Assembly (NCBI RefSeq): GCF_900112845.1
Contig: NZ_FONG01000002.1
Coordinates: forward strand, 1 to 64,000
Length of the DNA stretch: 64,000 bases
DNA from: Actinacidiphila alni
GTDB taxonomy: Bacteria > Actinomycetota > Actinomycetes > Streptomycetales > Streptomycetaceae
Direction of reading: 5' to 3'
Below are positions 43,086-52,078 of the stretch, piece after piece (within the stretch, counting starts at the first letter, position 1; every line of letters begins with the position of its first letter). A model generated the notes under the pieces. The model was not told where the DNA came from and searched no databases. It saw only the letters and a list, made by a program, of their open reading frames with translations. Both the position numbers and the translations under genes were made by a program.

Positions 43086-43650
43086 GCACCGCCTCGACGC
43101 GGCTGCCAGCGCCGAGGGTCCGGAAGATCCGGTTGATGTGGTTCTTGACCGTCTTCTCGCTGACGTGCAGCCGCGCGGCGATCTCCGCGTTGCGCGCGCC
43201 CCGGGAGACCAGCGCCATCACCTCGTGCTGCCGCCGGGACAGCCCGGGTACGTCCCCGACGGGCTGTTCCGCGACGGCCGTCGAGGACGGACCGTGCGGC
43301 GGGACGACCGGGGCCGACGGCGGCGGCACCGTCGGAGCCGACCCGTCCACCGCGACGGCGCTGAGCCGGTATTCGGCGCACAGCCGGCGCGGCAGCGGCG
43401 CCGCCGCGTCCTCGGGCGACGGCCCGGCCACCGGCCCGTCGCCGGGCCCGACGACCACCTCGACGTACGGCAGCCGGACGAATTCGACGGCCAGGTTCTT
43501 CCGCGCGAACACCTGCCGGATCTGCGCCAGGATGTCCGGGCTCACGATGGCGATCCGCACCCGGGCGGTCTCGGCCGTCCCGGCCGTCCCGGCCGTCTCC
43601 ATGGGGCCGGCCGCGGCGAGCGGTGCGAAGGCGGTGGTGGCGACTGTCAT
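42910..43650 (-). CDS. LuxR-type regulator closing the type VII secretion operon
   Basis: The 246-residue protein ends with a LuxR helix-turn-helix (GLSRRQHEVMALVSRGARNAEIAARLHVSEKTVKNHINRIFRTLG, residues 136-180) and an Ala/Pro-rich tail. Its N-terminal 90 residues (RVRIAIVSPDILAQIRQVFARKNLAVEFVRLPYVEVVVG) resemble a truncated receiver but lack a clear phospho-Asp pocket. The ATG lies 24 bases after the stop of the preceding T7SS operon gene, so it is probably co-transcribed. Its 3' end overlaps the SARP gene by 176 bases. It could control the secretion operon; this is inference from position. Confidence 0.82.
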   Translation of the reverse strand: MTVATTAFAPLAAAGPMETAGTAGTAETARVRIAIVSPDILAQIRQVFARKNLAVEFVRLPYVEVVVGPGDGPVAGPSPEDAAAPLPRRLCAEYRLSAVAVDGSAPTVPPPSAPVVPPHGPSSTAVAEQPVGDVPGLSRRQHEVMALVSRGARNAEIAARLHVSEKTVKNHINRIFRTLGAGSRVEAVLIWQRGRRDDTARYGAGLPSPAPVRPAPAALAPVPAAPVPPGAAYRRHRPRPATAGTA

Positions 43651-43674
43651 ACGTCCAGCGTGGCCGTGCCCTCT

Positions 43675-44379
43675 TCAGGAATTCTTCGCGTCCGGTCCAG
43701 ACCCGGGACCGGCCGCGGCGGCCGTCTGAAGCGGCTCCTGCTCGGCGAGTTGGGCCAGCACCTCCTCCTCGGTCGGCACGTCGACCCGGTTCGACCAGCG
43801 CAGCGTCGTGACGATCATGTCGAAGAGCAGCATCACCGCCTGCACGGGCTCGGCGTCGACATCGCCGTCGGTGAGCACGGTGAAGGTCAGCAGCCCCCAG
43901 GTGCCGGGCGCGTCCGGGTTGGAGACGTAGTACGACACCCGCCAGGACGGCGCCTTGCGCTCGATGCGGCCGCTGCTCACGACGGACGCGACCCGTACGG
44001 CGGGGGCGCCGCCGATCTCCAGATAGCTGCCGTCGTCGCCCGCGTCGGCGAGGATCGAGGCGAGCAGCCGCTCCGCGTCCTCGGCCTCGTCGTCGCCCTC
44101 GATCACCGTCACCAGCATCGATCCGGGCAGCCGCACCCCGCTGAACTCCTGGAGCGGCAGCAGCACCGAGCGGGCGTTCTGCCGCGCGGCCTCCTCAGTC
44201 GCGGCCGTCAGCTCCTTGTGCAGCATCCGGCGCCAGGGGCCCGCCGAGTCGCGCGGCAGCGAATCCGGCACGTGGTGCCTGATCACCTCGTCGACCACTT
44301 TGCGGCGCAGCGTCGCCGTACCGGGGGCGGTGGGGATCTGCACCCAGCCGTCGGGCACGACCAGTTCGAAGTCGATCAC
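43675..44379 (-). CDS. Cytosolic T7SS-associated protein with PsbP/Mog1-like start, unknown function
   Basis: The 234-residue product begins with a GTG overlapping the upstream stop by four bases (GTGA), after GGGGAG. It has no signal or membrane segment. The N-terminus (FELVVPDGWVQIPTAPGTATLRRKVVDEVI) resembles the beta-strand opening of LpqN/PsbP/Mog1-fold proteins, and the end is an Ala/Glu helix. A CSS-type active site is not seen. It is co-transcribed with WXG100 and EssC genes, so it may act as a chaperone or adaptor for substrate; that is inference. The LuxR gene follows. Confidence 0.6.
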   Translation of the reverse strand: MIDFELVVPDGWVQIPTAPGTATLRRKVVDEVIRHHVPDSLPRDSAGPWRRMLHKELTAATEEAARQNARSVLLPLQEFSGVRLPGSMLVTVIEGDDEAEDAERLLASILADAGDDGSYLEIGGAPAVRVASVVSSGRIERKAPSWRVSYYVSNPDAPGTWGLLTFTVLTDGDVDAEPVQAVMLLFDMIVTTLRWSNRVDVPTEEEVLAQLAEQEPLQTAAAAGPGSGPDAKNS

Positions 44380-45161
44380 CGTTCGCTCCCCTCGTGCGAC
44401 GGCAGCAGACCGAGCCGGGCCGGGCCCGAACCCGCCTGCGGGGCACAGTCGTTGGCGATCTGCTGCATCAACTGCTCCACTCCCGCGCCGATCAGCGCCA
44501 TCAGCCCCATGTCGAGCACGATCGTGGTCAGCAGCACGTCGGAGCTGACGCTCGGGGCGCCGTCGGCCGGCGGCACGTCGAGCCGCATCGCCGCGTCGGC
44601 CCGGCCGAAGGCGGCGCCCTCGGGGGTGCGGCCGAGCGCGAAGACCTGCACACCGTCGCCGATCGGCGTGGTGACGTAGTCGACGGTCGGCGGCCGGGTG
44701 TCGCTGTCCCGTCCCGCCGCACCGACCACGTCCATCAGATAGTTGGGGTCCTCGCCGCGGGGCCGCCGGAATTCCACCACGACCGGGACCGGCGCCCAGC
44801 GGGGCCGGCCCTCGACGAAGGCCGCGCCCCACGCCAGCCGTGCCCACGCGGGCAGTTGGCCGGCGCGCCGCATCAGCCACTCGGCGGCGCCCCGCCCCAC
44901 CATGTCGGCGGTGAAGGGGAACGCGACGCCCGCCTCGGCGGGCCAGGACTGCCGGGCGGCGGCCAGGCCCTCGGCGGTCCAGTCCGCGAAGAGGTCCACC
45001 ATGTGCGCGGTCCAGGCCGCGTGGTCGGGGTCGTCGGGGCCGATCTTCGGCACCCACTCCCAGTGCCAGGGCAGTTCCCGCGTCCCGTCGGCCGTCCCAG
45101 CACCTGCGGCGGACGATCCGGTCACGGGCCCGGGCCCGGATTCAGTGGCGGACTCGCTCAT
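44376..45161 (-). CDS. T7SS-operon protein of unknown function
   Basis: The 261-residue acidic cytosolic protein starts at an ATG sharing one base with the upstream stop (TGATG). An acidic Ser/Gly tail precedes the Trp-rich segment WHWEWVPKIGPDDPDHAAWTAHMVDLFADW. The middle is a beta-rich domain (RPRWAPVPVVVEFRRPRGEDPNYLMDVVGAAG), and a C-terminal helix (LLTTIVLDMGLMALIGAGVEQLMQQ) may be amphipathic. No family is recognised. Coupling with the LXG-like gene upstream suggests it handles or protects against that protein, or acts as an EspG-like chaperone; neither can be shown here. Confidence 0.6.
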   Translation of the reverse strand: MSESATESGPGPVTGSSAAGAGTADGTRELPWHWEWVPKIGPDDPDHAAWTAHMVDLFADWTAEGLAAARQSWPAEAGVAFPFTADMVGRGAAEWLMRRAGQLPAWARLAWGAAFVEGRPRWAPVPVVVEFRRPRGEDPNYLMDVVGAAGRDSDTRPPTVDYVTTPIGDGVQVFALGRTPEGAAFGRADAAMRLDVPPADGAPSVSSDVLLTTIVLDMGLMALIGAGVEQLMQQIANDCAPQAGSGPARLGLLPSHEGSER

Positions 45162-46585
45162 CAGGCCGTCACCCCCGGCGGGTTGACCGCGGGGATCCAG
45201 CCCATCAGGCGCCCGCCGGTGTAGATCAGGCCGCCCATGCCGAAGGCGCCGTTGAGGCCGCCCCACACGTACCAGAGCGGCGAGATCTTCCCGCCGACCG
45301 CCGCCATGATCGCGGACAGGTCGCGGAAGCCGCTGAGGCCGCCGATGACGCCCGCCCAGTCCTTGACGAAGTTCAGCGGGTCGGTGAAGAGCTTCCCCCA
45401 CATCGCGCCCGCGCCCTTGAACTGCATGCCGGCCGACTCCCAGAAGCCGATCTCCGGGGTGATCGCGCCGAATTTGCCCAGCAGCCAGTTGGTGGCGGGG
45501 TTGTTGAACCAGTCGGACATGTTGGTCCAGCCGGTCGCCGGGTTGACGGGGATGACGAAGTCGCCGGGGACGGTGTTGACGCCGGAGACGACGCTCGGCC
45601 CGGTGCGTACGCCGCCGGCCGCCGGTCCCATCGGCTGGAGTTCGATGGGGGCGCCAGGACCCCAGTGCAGCTGCGGCGGGTTGGTGGTCACCGGGCGCGG
45701 GCGGCCCGCCAGATTGCCCAGTGTCTTGGCCGCGTTGGCCAGGCCCTTGGCGGCCAGCGACGCGATGGCGCCGAGGCCGGCCAGGCCCAGGCCCACCGCG
45801 CCCAGGATGACGTCGACGACGCTGCCCTTGCCGTCCGCGTACAGCACGATGTTGGCGACAAGGGTGATCGCCCCCGCGACGACCCCCGCGATGATCAGCG
45901 CGTTCACCCCCGGGATCAGGATCGCGAGGACGCCGAGGATCATGCCGATGATGGCGAAGATCTGGCTGATCTTGGCCATGACGGCGTCCAGCTTGTCCTT
46001 CCAGGAGTCGGTCAGGCCGTCGTCGTACTTCTTGCAGTTGACGGCGTCGCCGAAGCGCTTGCCCGCCACATTCAGGGCGTTCAGGGCGTTGTTCAGCCGG
46101 TTCTTGGCCGCCGTGAGCTTGCCGTCGGCGGCGTCGGTGGCCTTGGTCTTGTCGGTGCCCTTCTGCTGCTCCTCGGGGGTGACCGTGCCGTCGTCCTTCT
46201 TCTGCGGGTCCGGCATGGCCTTCGCCTTGGTCTGGTCGTTCCTGGCCTCCTCGGCGTCGTCGCGCGCCGCCGCGGTCTCGGTCAGGCCCTGTTCCAGGTC
46301 CGGCTGGTACTTCTTGATCTCCTCGGCGACGTCGTGGTAGCGCACGGCGGCCTTGGTGAGGCTGTCCTTGACGGTGCCCGCCTCGGACTTGAGGCCCTCG
46401 ACGTACTGGCCCGCCAGGCTGTCGCTGTTGGTGTCGACGATCCGCTGGAGCTTGGTGATCGCGTCGTCGATGGTGTCGGCGATGTGCTGGTAGCGGGTCT
46501 GCGCGCCGCTGACCACGTCGAGGTCGGCGTGGACGGGGTCCGAGTCCAGGTCCAGCGGCGACCAGTCGAGATGTCTGACGGACAT
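45161..46585 (-). CDS. LXG-like long T7SS substrate candidate with membrane helices
   Basis: The 474-residue protein starts at an ATG after GAGGAGGAAG. Residues 1-205 are a long alpha-helical coil (RYQHIADTIDDAITKLQRIVDTNSDSLAGQYVEGLKSEAG) like the N-terminal LXG/WXG-type export domains. Hydrophobic helices follow (IFAIIGMILGVLAILIPGVNALIIAGVVAGAITLVANIVLYADG), then a glycine-rich helix. The last 170 residues are a Pro/Gly-rich region ending LYVWGGLNG-like WYVWGGLNGAFGMGGLIYTGGRLMGWIP. No known toxin domain is visible. It is probably the operon's secreted or membrane-inserted effector. Confidence 0.68.
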   Translation of the reverse strand: MSVRHLDWSPLDLDSDPVHADLDVVSGAQTRYQHIADTIDDAITKLQRIVDTNSDSLAGQYVEGLKSEAGTVKDSLTKAAVRYHDVAEEIKKYQPDLEQGLTETAAARDDAEEARNDQTKAKAMPDPQKKDDGTVTPEEQQKGTDKTKATDAADGKLTAAKNRLNNALNALNVAGKRFGDAVNCKKYDDGLTDSWKDKLDAVMAKISQIFAIIGMILGVLAILIPGVNALIIAGVVAGAITLVANIVLYADGKGSVVDVILGAVGLGLAGLGAIASLAAKGLANAAKTLGNLAGRPRPVTTNPPQLHWGPGAPIELQPMGPAAGGVRTGPSVVSGVNTVPGDFVIPVNPATGWTNMSDWFNNPATNWLLGKFGAITPEIGFWESAGMQFKGAGAMWGKLFTDPLNFVKDWAGVIGGLSGFRDLSAIMAAVGGKISPLWYVWGGLNGAFGMGGLIYTGGRLMGWIPAVNPPGVTA

Positions 46586-46626
46586 GCGTGCTTCCTCCTC
46601 CTCGAACTCCTCGGACGTCCCGGTGC

Positions 46627-46905
46627 TCAGGCGTCCTTGAACGTGTCCAGCAGCTGCTGGTCCGCCTGCGCCCACGCCTCGTCGACCTTGGACACCTTGT
46701 CCCGCAGGCTCTTCATGCTCTTGACCATGTCGTCGCGGTGGACGGTCCAGTTGTCGGCGAAGTCGCCCATCGAGAGGTTGGCGTTGAGCTGGCCCCACAG
46801 GCCCTTGTCGTCGTTCTGGAAGTCCAGCGCGCCCTCGAACTGGCCGATCAGCTCGCCGAGGTCGTTCGCCAGGGCCTGGAGGTCCTGCACCACGAGGTCT
46901 GCCAT
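46627..46905 (-). CDS. WXG100-like small protein (second ESX-type)
   Basis: The 92-residue helical-hairpin protein is of ESAT-6/CFP-10 size. It carries GDFADNWTVHRDD near the middle and an extended second helix ending WAQADQQLLDTFKDA; the strict W-x-G turn is replaced by LWGQLN. The ATG at 46905 overlaps the EssC stop (TGATG); a GTG three bases upstream is in frame. It likely pairs with the WXG100 protein at 51409-51708 or with the LXG-like protein as an export partner. Confidence 0.75.
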   Translation of the reverse strand: MADLVVQDLQALANDLGELIGQFEGALDFQNDDKGLWGQLNANLSMGDFADNWTVHRDDMVKSMKSLRDKVSKVDEAWAQADQQLLDTFKDA

Positions 46906-49900
46906 CACCGCTCCGGGGTGTCGGGGGCGGGCGCGGGCCCGCCGGTCTGGTCACCGGCCGGTGCCGGTGAGGGGATCTGGGCGGGCAGCACACTGCCGCT
47001 GCCCAGGTGGACCAGGGCCGCGCCGGGCACGACGCGGGAGGCGAGCTGCGAGCGGGACAGCCGTACGCCCACCAGGTCGCCGTCGTTGAGGGTGGGCGGC
47101 GACAGCAGGGCGCCGCGCCGGTTGCGCTTGACCTCCGACTGCCAGCCGGAGAAGCCCATCGCGACGGAGGCGACGTCGCCGCCGAGGATCACCCCGCGCT
47201 TCGCGCCGGCCGCCTTCTTCACGAACGCCTTCAGCCAGTCCCGGCAGGGCAGGTCGCGCCAGGTCTCGGCGTCGTCCACGACCAGGACGACCGGGCCCTC
47301 GCCGGGGTCGAGCAGATCGGCGAACTCCCTTTCCGCGGGCGCGTCCGCGGTGATGACACCGCGCACGCCCGTCCGGCCCGCGAACGCCCGCAGCGGGGAG
47401 TTGAGCGGGGCGCCGATCACGACCTCGGTGCCGCCGCGCAGCAGCGACTCCGTCATCACGCTCAGCGCCGTACTGCGGCCCGAGCGCGAGGGGCCCGCGA
47501 CCAGGAACGTCGGCTGATCCCCCATCAGATCGGCGCCGACCGGCTCCAGATCGTCGCCCGCGACGCCCAGCAGCGCCCACATCGGGCCGGGTTCGGCCTC
47601 CAGCATGTCCCACGCCTGCGCGAAGGACAGCTGCGTGGGCAGTACCGCGATCCGGTTGGGGCGGGCCGACTTGGGGACGTCGGCCTCGCGTGCGGTGAGC
47701 CGGGCGCCGAGCGCGTGGACGGCGGCGGCCTGCGCGGGGCCCGCCGGGTCGTCGGCGATCAGGCCGACCTGTGTCTCGACGGCGCTGCCCGCGCGGTAGC
47801 CGCGGCCGGGCGGCAGATTCTCCGGGATCTTGCGGGAGTTGAGGCCCGCGAGGCCCGCGTCGCTGCGGTCGGAAAGGCGCAGCACGAGCTTGTCGTCGCA
47901 CAGCGAACTCATCCGGCCGCTGAGCAGCATGTTGTCGCCCGCGACCACCAGGTGCACACCGGCGCTGGCGCCCTCGCGGTGCAGGGTCTGCACCAGATTG
48001 GTGAGCGCGCCGCCGTCGTATTCGCTGAGGGTGCCCATGAAGCCCTCCCAGCGGTCGAGCAGCAGCACGATGTGCGGGAGGCGTTCGCCGGTCGGGCGGG
48101 CCGCGCGCTGTTCGGTGATGTCGGCGAACCCGCCCTCGCCGAGCAGGCGTTGCCGGGACTGCACCTCGGCGTGCAGCCGCTTGAGCAGCCGGGCGGCCCG
48201 GTCGGTCTCGGTGCGCTGCACCACCGCGCCGCAGTGCGGCAGCCGGGTCAGCGGCAGCAGTGCGCCGTTGCCGCAGTCGAGCCCGTACAGGTGCAGGTCC
48301 GCGACGGTGGACTGGCTGGCCGCGGCGGCGGCGAAGGTGCGCAGCGCCATGGACCGGCCCGAGCGCGGGGCGCCGATGATGTGCAGATGGCCGAAGGTCG
48401 CCAGGTCCACGGTGACCGTCTCCTGGCGCTGCCGCATCGGCAGGTCCTGGATGGCCCAGGAGAAGGACGGGTCCTTGCCCGAGCCGCGTTCGGGGTCGGC
48501 GGACAGGTCGACCACCGCGGACAGCGGCAGCGGCGGCAGCCAGGGGCGGCGCTGCGCGGGGACGCCCACCATGTCGTTGGCCTGGCCGATCGCGGAGACC
48601 AGCACGGTCAGGTCGGTGATCTCGTCGGTCTCGGCGACGGTGTGCGGGCGCTGCGGCGCGGGCAGCCCGAGGTCCAGCCAGGACACCGGCCGCAGGAAGG
48701 GCACGGCGGTCGCCGCGCCCCGGTCGGCGACCGGCCGCCTGCCGCCCACCCGCCCGGTCTGGAACGGGATCAGCGAGGAGTGCCCGAGGCGGGCGTAGGC
48801 GCGGCCCGGGGTGGCGGCGGTGATGCCGGCGGCCTCGCGCGCGTCGATGACGTCGGTCGACTCGCCCGCGTCGGTGACGCGCAGCGCCACCCGCAGATTG
48901 GTGTTGGCGCGGATCTCCGCCGACACCACACCGGACGGGCGCTGCGTGGCCAGGATCAGGTGGATGCCCAGCGAGCGGCCGCGCTGGGCGATGTTCACCA
49001 ACCCGGTGACGAAGTCGGGCAGTTCACGGGCCATGGAGGCGAATTCGTCGATGACGATGAGCAGCCGCGGGATCGGGGTGAGGCCGGGGCGGCGGGCCGC
49101 GTAGTCGAGGTAGTCCTCCAGGTCCTTGGCGCCGGCCGCCGCCAACAGGTGCTCGCGGTGGGTGAGTTCGGCGCTCAGCGAGGTCAGGGCGCGCTCGACG
49201 AGATGCGGGTCGAGGTCGGTGACCAGGCCGACGGTGTGCGGCAGGTCGACGCAGTCCTTGAACGCGGCGCCGCCCTTGTAGTCGACCAGTACGAACGTCA
49301 TGGCGTCCGGGCGGTTCGCGACGGCGAGCGAGGCGACCAGCGTCTGGAGGAATTCCGACTTGCCGGAACCGGTGGTGCCCGCCACCAGGCCGTGCGGGCC
49401 GTGGTTGACCAGGTCGAGGGCGAAGGGGCCGTTCAGCGAGTAGCCGACGACCGCCTTCGTACCGCGGCCGGACGAGCGCCAGCGGGCCGCGATCGCGGCG
49501 GGCGACGGGTCCTCCAGGCCCAGGATCTCCAGCAGCCGGGCGGATCCGGGCAGCGCCGCGTCGCCCTGGCTCTCGCTGACGTCGCGCAGCGGCGCGAGCC
49601 GGCGTCCGGCCGCCGCGTACCAGCTGTCGGGGACCTCGTCGGCGACGATGCCGTCGATCCGCGCGGCGCGCTGCCGCCGTACCGACGCCGGGCGTCCGGC
49701 GCCGCCGACCACGACGGTCGCGCACTCCTCGGGCAGGGTGCGCTCGTCGGCGTCCACGCAGATGCTGTAGACGCCGACCGCCGGGCCCTCCTGGAGGATC
49801 GCCACCACACCGGGCAGCGCGCGCAGCCGCCGCGCCCCGTCCATCAGCACCACGACGTCGGGGTCGGCGAAGGCCGCGCCGGCGCCCGCGTTGAGCCGGG

Positions 49901-51350
49901 CCTGCTGGCGTACGTGGATGAGTTCGGTGAGTTCCGCGACGCGGCGGCCGAGGGTCTCGGCGTCGGCGCCCATCAGGGACAGGGCCTGCTGGCCGAGCAT
50001 CGGCCGGGAATGCGGCAGCCACGCCGCCCACTCCCACAGCGCCTCACCCGCCGGGTCGGTCAGCACGTACAGCTGTACGTCACGCGGGCTCTGGAGGACG
50101 GCGAGCTGGCCGGTGAGCCAGCGCGCCATGTGCCGGGGCCAGCCGTCGGGGCCGACGACGCCGACGACACCGGCCTCCGCGACGGAGAAGGCCGCGGGCA
50201 CGTCGGGGGCGGCGCGCAGGTCGCGAGCCCGGCGCTGGCCGTCGCCCTGTTCGACGGCGATCGCGGTCGGCAGGTCGGCGATGCCGACCCTGACCAGCAG
50301 ATGGTCGGGGTCGGTCCTGCGGCGCTCCCACAGCCGGGCGCGCGGCCCGGTGGCGATCACCAGCAGCTCGGCGGGGTCGGGGCTCGCCGACCTGCGGTCG
50401 AGGCGTTCCTGGTCGAGCGCGGCGGCGATGTCCGCCTCGGTCGCCGCCAACTGGGCGTTGTACTCGGCGACTTGGCGGCGGTGACTGATCCGGCCCTGGC
50501 GCCGCCCGCTGTACCAGCTGCCGAGCATCATCACCGGTGACATCGCCGCGAACATCAGGAACATCACATTGTGGAAGAGCATCGCGATGACGGCGCCGAG
50601 CACGGCGGGCAGCGCCGCCGTCAGCCACGGCATCGCGTTCAGCGCGGGCGGCCGGGGCTGGGCCGGCAGCCGGAAAGCGGTGTGCTGCACCGGGGGCAGC
50701 AGGCGCGGCGGCCGGTTGTAGTCCAGATACTCGCCGTCCGGCGAGGGTTCCACGACGGCGTCCGGGCGCAGCAGCGGGTGCGCCTCCAAGAAGGTGTCGC
50801 CGAGGAGGAGTTGGGCCGTCTCCGGCCACGGCACGTCGTGGTCGGGCAGCGCGGCGCGGTCCAGCCGCGCGGAGTGCCCGACGGCCCGCAGCCGTACGGC
50901 CGCGCCGAGCGAGATCCGTACGACGGCGGCCGTCGACGGCTGTTCGCCGCCCACGTCCACCTGGCAGTCGGGGCCCGAGCCGACGCGGTACTCGCCCGCG
51001 CCGAGGTACCAGACCCGTCCGGCGCCCGTGCCCGCCACCGCCCGGACGGTCACCAGGCCCTCGGGCGCGGCCTCGGCGGGCCCCGGCGCGTCCAGCCACA
51101 GCACGGTGCCGTCGTGGATGCCGCTGCCGGCCAGCGGCAGCGACAGGTCGAGCGGCCGGTCGGCCAGGTAGACGGCGGGGGCTCCGACACCGGGGCCGCC
51201 GTTCGGGATCACGGCCGCCGGGGGCCGGTCGCCGTCGAGGCTGTCCAGCAGATTCTTGACGACGTCGCGCAGCGGTGTGGTGGGATCGGCGTCCACCGCG
51301 ACGTCGGCCGACCAGTCGGGGTGCCGGGCAATGGTGATCATCATGGGCAT
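46905..51350 (-). CDS. FHA-containing EssC/EccC-type FtsK/SpoIIIE ATPase of a type VII secretion system
   Basis: This 1481-residue motor begins with an FHA-like pair of N-terminal beta domains (residues ~1-200; LDLSLPLAGSGIHDGTVLWLD). A membrane hairpin follows (PWLTAALPAVLGAVIAMLFHNVMFLMFAAMSPVMML, ~225-275), then three FtsK-type ATPase domains. D1 has a full Walker A GTTGSGKSEF near 660 and Walker B VLVDYKGGAAF. D2 (GAPRSGRSMA) and D3 (GPSRSGRSTA) carry altered P-loops, the usual EssC/EccC pattern. It drives export of WXG100-type substrates. The ATG follows AGGAGGG. It is the operon's central engine; EccB, EccD and MycP are absent from the window. Confidence 0.92.
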   Translation of the reverse strand: MPMMITIARHPDWSADVAVDADPTTPLRDVVKNLLDSLDGDRPPAAVIPNGGPGVGAPAVYLADRPLDLSLPLAGSGIHDGTVLWLDAPGPAEAAPEGLVTVRAVAGTGAGRVWYLGAGEYRVGSGPDCQVDVGGEQPSTAAVVRISLGAAVRLRAVGHSARLDRAALPDHDVPWPETAQLLLGDTFLEAHPLLRPDAVVEPSPDGEYLDYNRPPRLLPPVQHTAFRLPAQPRPPALNAMPWLTAALPAVLGAVIAMLFHNVMFLMFAAMSPVMMLGSWYSGRRQGRISHRRQVAEYNAQLAATEADIAAALDQERLDRRSASPDPAELLVIATGPRARLWERRRTDPDHLLVRVGIADLPTAIAVEQGDGQRRARDLRAAPDVPAAFSVAEAGVVGVVGPDGWPRHMARWLTGQLAVLQSPRDVQLYVLTDPAGEALWEWAAWLPHSRPMLGQQALSLMGADAETLGRRVAELTELIHVRQQARLNAGAGAAFADPDVVVLMDGARRLRALPGVVAILQEGPAVGVYSICVDADERTLPEECATVVVGGAGRPASVRRQRAARIDGIVADEVPDSWYAAAGRRLAPLRDVSESQGDAALPGSARLLEILGLEDPSPAAIAARWRSSGRGTKAVVGYSLNGPFALDLVNHGPHGLVAGTTGSGKSEFLQTLVASLAVANRPDAMTFVLVDYKGGAAFKDCVDLPHTVGLVTDLDPHLVERALTSLSAELTHREHLLAAAGAKDLEDYLDYAARRPGLTPIPRLLIVIDEFASMARELPDFVTGLVNIAQRGRSLGIHLILATQRPSGVVSAEIRANTNLRVALRVTDAGESTDVIDAREAAGITAATPGRAYARLGHSSLIPFQTGRVGGRRPVADRGAATAVPFLRPVSWLDLGLPAPQRPHTVAETDEITDLTVLVSAIGQANDMVGVPAQRRPWLPPLPLSAVVDLSADPERGSGKDPSFSWAIQDLPMRQRQETVTVDLATFGHLHIIGAPRSGRSMALRTFAAAAASQSTVADLHLYGLDCGNGALLPLTRLPHCGAVVQRTETDRAARLLKRLHAEVQSRQRLLGEGGFADITEQRAARPTGERLPHIVLLLDRWEGFMGTLSEYDGGALTNLVQTLHREGASAGVHLVVAGDNMLLSGRMSSLCDDKLVLRLSDRSDAGLAGLNSRKIPENLPPGRGYRAGSAVETQVGLIADDPAGPAQAAAVHALGARLTAREADVPKSARPNRIAVLPTQLSFAQAWDMLEAEPGPMWALLGVAGDDLEPVGADLMGDQPTFLVAGPSRSGRSTALSVMTESLLRGGTEVVIGAPLNSPLRAFAGRTGVRGVITADAPAEREFADLLDPGEGPVVLVVDDAETWRDLPCRDWLKAFVKKAAGAKRGVILGGDVASVAMGFSGWQSEVKRNRRGALLSPPTLNDGDLVGVRLSRSQLASRVVPGAALVHLGSGSVLPAQIPSPAPAGDQTGGPAPAPDTPER

Positions 51351-51408
51351 GTGCCCACCCCCTCCTGGGTCGGCCGCACGCGCGGCGGCTCGGCTGCTGC
51401 GGGTGCCG

Positions 51409-51708
51409 CTACTTCTGGTTGAGCGAACCGGCGAGCTGGGTGTCCATGTCCTGCATCGCGTCCACGGCCTTGTCGAGCCAGGACGAGAGCTGGTCCAGCG
51501 TCTCCATGGCCTGGTTCGCCGACGTGACGAACTCGGTGTGCACCTCGTCGAAGCGGCCCGACGCCTGGTCCGTGACGAACCCGGAACCGGTGAGGGTGTC
51601 GACGATGTTCTTGCACTCGGTGAGCTTCTGGTCGATGTCGGCCTTGTTGTTGCGCATCTTGCTCGCGCTGTCCGACATCTCCTGGTACGTGATGTTCAGA
51701 TTCGTCAT
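51409..51708 (-). CDS. WXG100 (ESAT-6-like) protein
   Basis: The 99-residue protein opens the operon with an ATG after AAGGGA. It is a two-helix hairpin: helix 1 MTNLNITYQEMSDSASKMRNNKADID, turn LTGSGFVTDQASGRF in place of W-x-G, helix 2 FVTSANQAMETLDQLSSWLDKAVDAMQDMD. This is the size and pattern of EsxA-like proteins, which are exported as dimers by EssC/EccC motors. It lies 58 bases upstream of the EssC gene and is surely its substrate. Confidence 0.88.
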   Translation of the reverse strand: MTNLNITYQEMSDSASKMRNNKADIDQKLTECKNIVDTLTGSGFVTDQASGRFDEVHTEFVTSANQAMETLDQLSSWLDKAVDAMQDMDTQLAGSLNQK

Positions 51709-52078
51709 GGTGCGTCCCTTCTGACGTTGCCGGGCCTGCCGGTACGCGGCGGCACGCTTGGCACGGACGCCGCCGATGCTAGGAACGCCGCCGAGCGCCG
51801 GTCCAGGGCCCGCGCCCGCACTTGGGCCCAGGGGCCCAACGGGCCGCCGCCTGCGGGGAGTCGGCGTTGACACCCCCGGGCGCGGGCGACGACGGTGCTC
51901 AGCGGGCCGACGCGTGCGGGCCGGCGACGGTGCTCAGCGGGCCGACACGCGCGGGCCGACACGCGGGCCGCGCGGCCCGGCTTCCGTACGTGCCGGCCCT
52001 GACGGCTCTGACGGCCACGACGGCCGTGCCGACGGTGACGACGCGTCGGTGCAGACGATGCGAGCGAAGGAGTTCCTG
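51709..52078. other. Divergent promoter region of the T7SS operon and lectin gene
   Basis: The region separates the WXG100 gene from the divergent lectin protein gene. A 35-base direct repeat holding CGACGGTGCTCAGCGGGCCGAC lies at 51890-51911 and 51925-51946, with a partial third copy. A TTGACA hexamer (51867-51872) points toward the lectin gene but has no clear -10. A good ribosome binding site AAGGAG precedes the GTG at 52079. No other gene is seen. Confidence 0.5.
51890..51965 (+). repeat. 35-base direct repeats upstream of the lectin gene
   Basis: Two copies of CGACGGTGCTCAGCGGGCCGAC start 35 bases apart, followed by GCGTGCGGGCC-like and a third partial GGGCCGACACGCGGGCC. The repeats lie in the divergent promoter region and may be regulator sites or slippage products. 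Confidence 0.6.

Noticed and set aside
47007..50540. 1177-codon plus-strand open frame inside the EssC gene
   Set aside because: Antisense shadow; the minus frame carries Walker motifs and a good start.
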